Assembly: GCA_934120645.1 (NCBI GenBank)
Contig: CAKOUO010000006.1
Coordinates: 1-64,000, forward strand
DNA: 64,000 nt
Direction: 5' to 3'
DNA from: an uncultured Clostridia bacterium
Lineage (GTDB): Bacteria; Bacillota; Clostridia; TANB77; CAG-508
The position numbers and the translations under genes are program-made. Positions 62,052 to 64,000 of the stretch are shown here, piece by piece. Below the pieces are notes generated by a model, which worked only from the letters and a program-made list of their open reading frames with translations, was not told the DNA's origin and searched no databases. The first letter of the stretch is position 1. Each line of letters starts with the position of its first letter.

Positions 62052-62489
62052 TTATATTTTTTTACTCATTATAATAGCATTACTATTACCATAATAATTT
62101 TTTCTAACACCTAATTTTACAAAATCAAACTTATTATATAAATTAATAGCAGAAATATTATTCTCATTAACTTCTAATGTAATGCTTTTTAAATTTAGAG
62201 ATTTTGATAAAGAAATTAAATTTTCTAAAAGAACAGAGCCAATACCGTTTTTTCTAAAATTTTTTTTAACAACAATATTCATAATATCAGCTTCATCAAT
62301 AATAATCTTAAAACCAGCAAAACCAACAATTTCATTATTAGAATTTTTGGCAACTAAAAAATATGAAGAAGCACATTCCAATTCTTCTTTTAAAATATTA
62401 TAATTCCAAAAGTCATCAAAATTAGAAAGTAAAATATCTTTAATACTATTTAAATCATCCAAAGACATCTCATTAACTTTTAAATCCAT
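62052..62489 (-). CDS. rimI: Ribosomal protein S18-alanine N-acetyltransferase RimI
   Basis: 145-residue GNAT enzyme: MDLKVNEMSLDDLNSIKDIL, the acetyl-CoA loop FRKNGIGSVLLENLI and the closing NISAINLYNKFDFVKLG. Third gene of the leftward tsaE-tsaB-rimI set. The substrate is presumed from family and context; other protein acetylations are possible. I chose ATG 62489 with GGTGAT upstream; a TTG at 62501 is weaker. Confidence 0.85.
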   Translation of the reverse strand: MDLKVNEMSLDDLNSIKDILLSNFDDFWNYNILKEELECASSYFLVAKNSNNEIVGFAGFKIIIDEADIMNIVVKKNFRKNGIGSVLLENLISLSKSLNLKSITLEVNENNISAINLYNKFDFVKLGVRKNYYGNSNAIIMSKKI

Positions 62490-62505
62490 TATAATCACCA
62501 ATTAT

Positions 62506-63171
62506 TTAACAATTTTTATTTTTTAATTTTTCTTCTAATTGCCTTTCAGCCTGAGGCTTTTTTAAGTACATAGGCAATACATCTTCACCAATATTATTGT
62601 TAGCAATAAATTTCTTTAAACCAGCAATTCCTAAATTCTTTATATCTAATTTATTAATAGAAGAGGCGTTTTTTATACCATCACCAACAAAATTGATAAA
62701 GCTATTAGAATATTTAGTATTTAATAAATTTAGAACATCATCATTAGATTTTGCATCAGGTTTTTCTAAAATATTATAATTGCCAGATATACATTCATAT
62801 AAGGCAAAATAACAATTATCATTTTTACAATCAATAGTACTACAAATTAAACCATCATTTTCAATATTATAAGCCAAAACTTCTAAGCTACTTATTCCAA
62901 CACAGGGAATATTCAAGCTGTCTGAAAAAGCTTTCACAGTAGAAACTCCAATTCTTATACCTGTAAAAGAACCAGGGCCGATATCTGAAACAAGTAGATC
63001 AATGTCAGTTAAAGATAAATTACTTTCAATTAGAAGCTTTTTTATTAAAGGCATTAATGTTTCAGAATGAGTTAAACCATTATCTAATTCTAGTTTATTT
63101 ATTAAATTAAAATCTTCTAAAATTGCAACACTACATAATTTACTTGAAGTATCTATACATAAAATTTTCAA
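62506..63171 (-). CDS. tsaB: tRNA threonylcarbamoyladenosine biosynthesis protein TsaB
   Basis: 221 residues, ASKHA fold: KILCIDTSSKLCSVAILEDF, GLTHSETLMPLIKKLL and SDIGPGSFTGIRIGVSTVKA. It dimerises with TsaD for the t6A modification of ANN-reading tRNAs; TsaD must be encoded elsewhere. 26 bases after tsaE, 16 before rimI. AAAGGAG precedes the ATG. Confidence 0.94.
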   Translation of the reverse strand: MKILCIDTSSKLCSVAILEDFNLINKLELDNGLTHSETLMPLIKKLLIESNLSLTDIDLLVSDIGPGSFTGIRIGVSTVKAFSDSLNIPCVGISSLEVLAYNIENDGLICSTIDCKNDNCYFALYECISGNYNILEKPDAKSNDDVLNLLNTKYSNSFINFVGDGIKNASSINKLDIKNLGIAGLKKFIANNNIGEDVLPMYLKKPQAERQLEEKLKNKNC

Positions 63172-63197
63172 AATAATTCTCCTTTCAAATAGTAAAA

Positions 63198-63674
63198 TTA
63201 ATTAGCAAAAGTATGACATAAATTTACTAAATTATCATATTTGTTACCTATTGATTTTATATCTAAAATTCTTGAATTATCATCATCTGAATTTTTAGAA
63301 AAATCAATCTTTATATAATCTTTTGGTAAAGCATCTTCAATAATTTCGCCCCATTCAATAATGCAAATACCATTTTCAAAATATTCTTCACCGCCTATTT
63401 CATAAAACTCTGAAGAGTCAGCAAGTCTATAAACATCAAAATGATAAATATTAATATCATTTTTAGAATATTCATTAACAATAGTAAAAGTTGGGCTAGA
63501 TATTTCATTTTCTAAACCAAAAAAAGACAAAATACCTTCTGTAAATTTAGTCTTGCCAGAACCTAAATCTCCAGAAAGAACAATTACATCTTTCTTATTT
63601 AAATAAGAGGCAAATTTTTTAGCAAACTGCAAAGTATCATCTGCAGATTTTGAATTAAACTTAAAATTAACCAC
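63198..63674 (-). CDS. tsaE: tRNA threonylcarbamoyladenosine biosynthesis ATPase TsaE
   Basis: 158 residues. Walker A SGDLGSGKTKFTEGI, the SSPTFTIVNEY switch, HFDVYRLADSSEFYEIGGEEYF and the IIEWGEIIEDALP Walker B-like segment. The ATPase that resets the TsaB-TsaD complex. GTG 63674 is used with GGAGG 7 bases upstream; an upstream ATG (63725) would read through the promoter and ribosome site. First gene of tsaE-tsaB-rimI. Confidence 0.94.
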   Translation of the reverse strand: MVNFKFNSKSADDTLQFAKKFASYLNKKDVIVLSGDLGSGKTKFTEGILSFFGLENEISSPTFTIVNEYSKNDINIYHFDVYRLADSSEFYEIGGEEYFENGICIIEWGEIIEDALPKDYIKIDFSKNSDDDNSRILDIKSIGNKYDNLVNLCHTFAN

Positions 63675-63713
63675 GAAAAATCCTCCTAAATTAGTTAAAC
63701 TTACATAAACAAT

Positions 63714-63742
63714 ATTATAATACAAAAAAATAAAAAATTCAA
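63714..63742 (-). promoter_or_regulatory. Predicted promoter of tsaE-tsaB-rimI
   Basis: On the minus strand TTGAAT (63742-63737), a 17-base spacer, TATAAT (63719-63714). Confidence 0.65.
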
Positions 63743-63751
63743 TGAAACCTA

Positions 63752-63780
63752 TTGATAATTTTAAATAATTGTAATATAAT
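63752..63780 (+). promoter_or_regulatory. Predicted promoter of mreB
   Basis: TTGATA (63752-63757), a 17-base spacer, TATAAT (63775-63780). It diverges from the tsaE promoter; the two -35 boxes are about 10 bases apart. Confidence 0.65.
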
Positions 63781-63867
63781 CGTAATGAATTTGTAATGAA
63801 AAAGAAACAAAACCTAAAGACAAAAAAATAGAAGAGTAAATATATAATATAGAAGGGAAGATATTAC

Positions 63868-64000
63868 ATGTTTAAATTTGGATTTGGACAAGATATAGGA
63901 ATAGATTTAGGTACAGCAACAGTAATTGTATATGTTAAAGGAAAAGGTATTGTATTAAGAGAACCATCAGTTGTAGCAGTTGACAATAACTCTGGAGATG
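63868..64000 (+). CDS. mreB: Rod shape-determining protein MreB (5' part)
   Basis: The first 44 residues are visible: MFKFGFGQDIGIDLGTATVI, then VYVKGKGIVLREPSVVAVD, the actin-fold phosphate-1 segment of MreB/Mbl. The usual GTANTLVY is GTATVIVY here. It forms membrane filaments that guide lateral wall synthesis. GAAGGG precedes ATG 63868. The rest is outside the window, so MreB and Mbl cannot be told apart. Confidence 0.9.
   Translation, partial: MFKFGFGQDIGIDLGTATVIVYVKGKGIVLREPSVVAVDNNSGD

Noticed and set aside
1..64000. CRISPR arrays, insertion sequences with transposase, prophage genes, rRNA
   Set aside because: No regularly spaced repeats, no transposase apart from the distant Rpn-type nuclease domain, no phage structural genes and no rRNA segments were seen.

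Overview
The window is strongly AT-rich DNA packed with short-spaced, mostly rightward genes that carry GGAGG-type ribosome sites and a few TTG and GTG starts. Spore genes (gpr protease, ytxC, dipicolinate synthase subunit A), formate-THF ligase, a GH57 branching enzyme, Asp23/AmaP, and an HrcA/CIRCE-controlled heat-shock operon together point to a low-GC, Gram-positive, endospore-forming anaerobe of the Clostridia. An uncultured gut lineage is likely, but that last step is inference.

Layout. 1-5.7 kb: a cut tRNA-His, a TIGR04086 membrane protein, four secreted proteins of which two are TasA/camelysin-like paralogues, a tRNA-Gln and a giant pilin-like protein. 5.7-16.6 kb: a CDF metal transporter, priA-def-fmt, then Asp23-AmaP-DUF2273-nusB-xseA-xseB and fhs. 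16.7-21.2 kb: gpr facing ytxC, then the leftward pair DUF4912 and GH57 branching enzyme. 21.4-30.2 kb: Nudix hydrolase, rpsB-tsf, a CaCA-type exchanger, a small HTH-like protein and hrcA-grpE-dnaK-dnaJ. 30.3-46.7 kb: a second pilin-like giant and a surface-glycan region (Alg14/PssD-PssE pair, GT2, GT-C membrane proteins, FAD oxidoreductase, propeller hydrolase, two GtrII paralogues). This region also holds ruvB, a QueH-GNAT fusion and two broken genes. 46.7-53.2 kb: polA, a lytic transglycosylase, a TPR protein, dpaA and uppP. 53.2-64 kb: an Rpn-like nuclease, a LamG surface protein, a VWA protein with an LPKAG sorting signal, dxs-ylmH, an orphan ribbon-helix-helix protein, a third pilin-like giant, the leftward tsaE-tsaB-rimI operon and the start of mreB.

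The core genes serve replication restart, translation initiation, ribosome assembly, chaperones, isoprenoids and cell-wall carrier recycling. The accessory genes are nearly all about the outside of the cell: matrix-like fibres, pilin-like Ig/DUF6273 proteins, glycan assembly and anchored adhesins. No sortase, SipW, prepilin peptidase or pilus motor is present here, so these substrates must rely on machinery encoded elsewhere.

The least expected signals are as follows. A 31-bp palindromic repeat is present in six copies, almost all at gene 3' ends; one is read in frame as the C-terminus of Dxs and one supplies the stop codon of polA. Three reading frames have their Shine-Dalgarno sequence aligned to an ATA codon instead of ATG/GTG/TTG. 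A 12-bp stem buries the gpr ribosome site. Two tandem CIRCE-like operators precede hrcA. A compact operon of matrix-like secreted proteins has no dedicated signal peptidase beside it.
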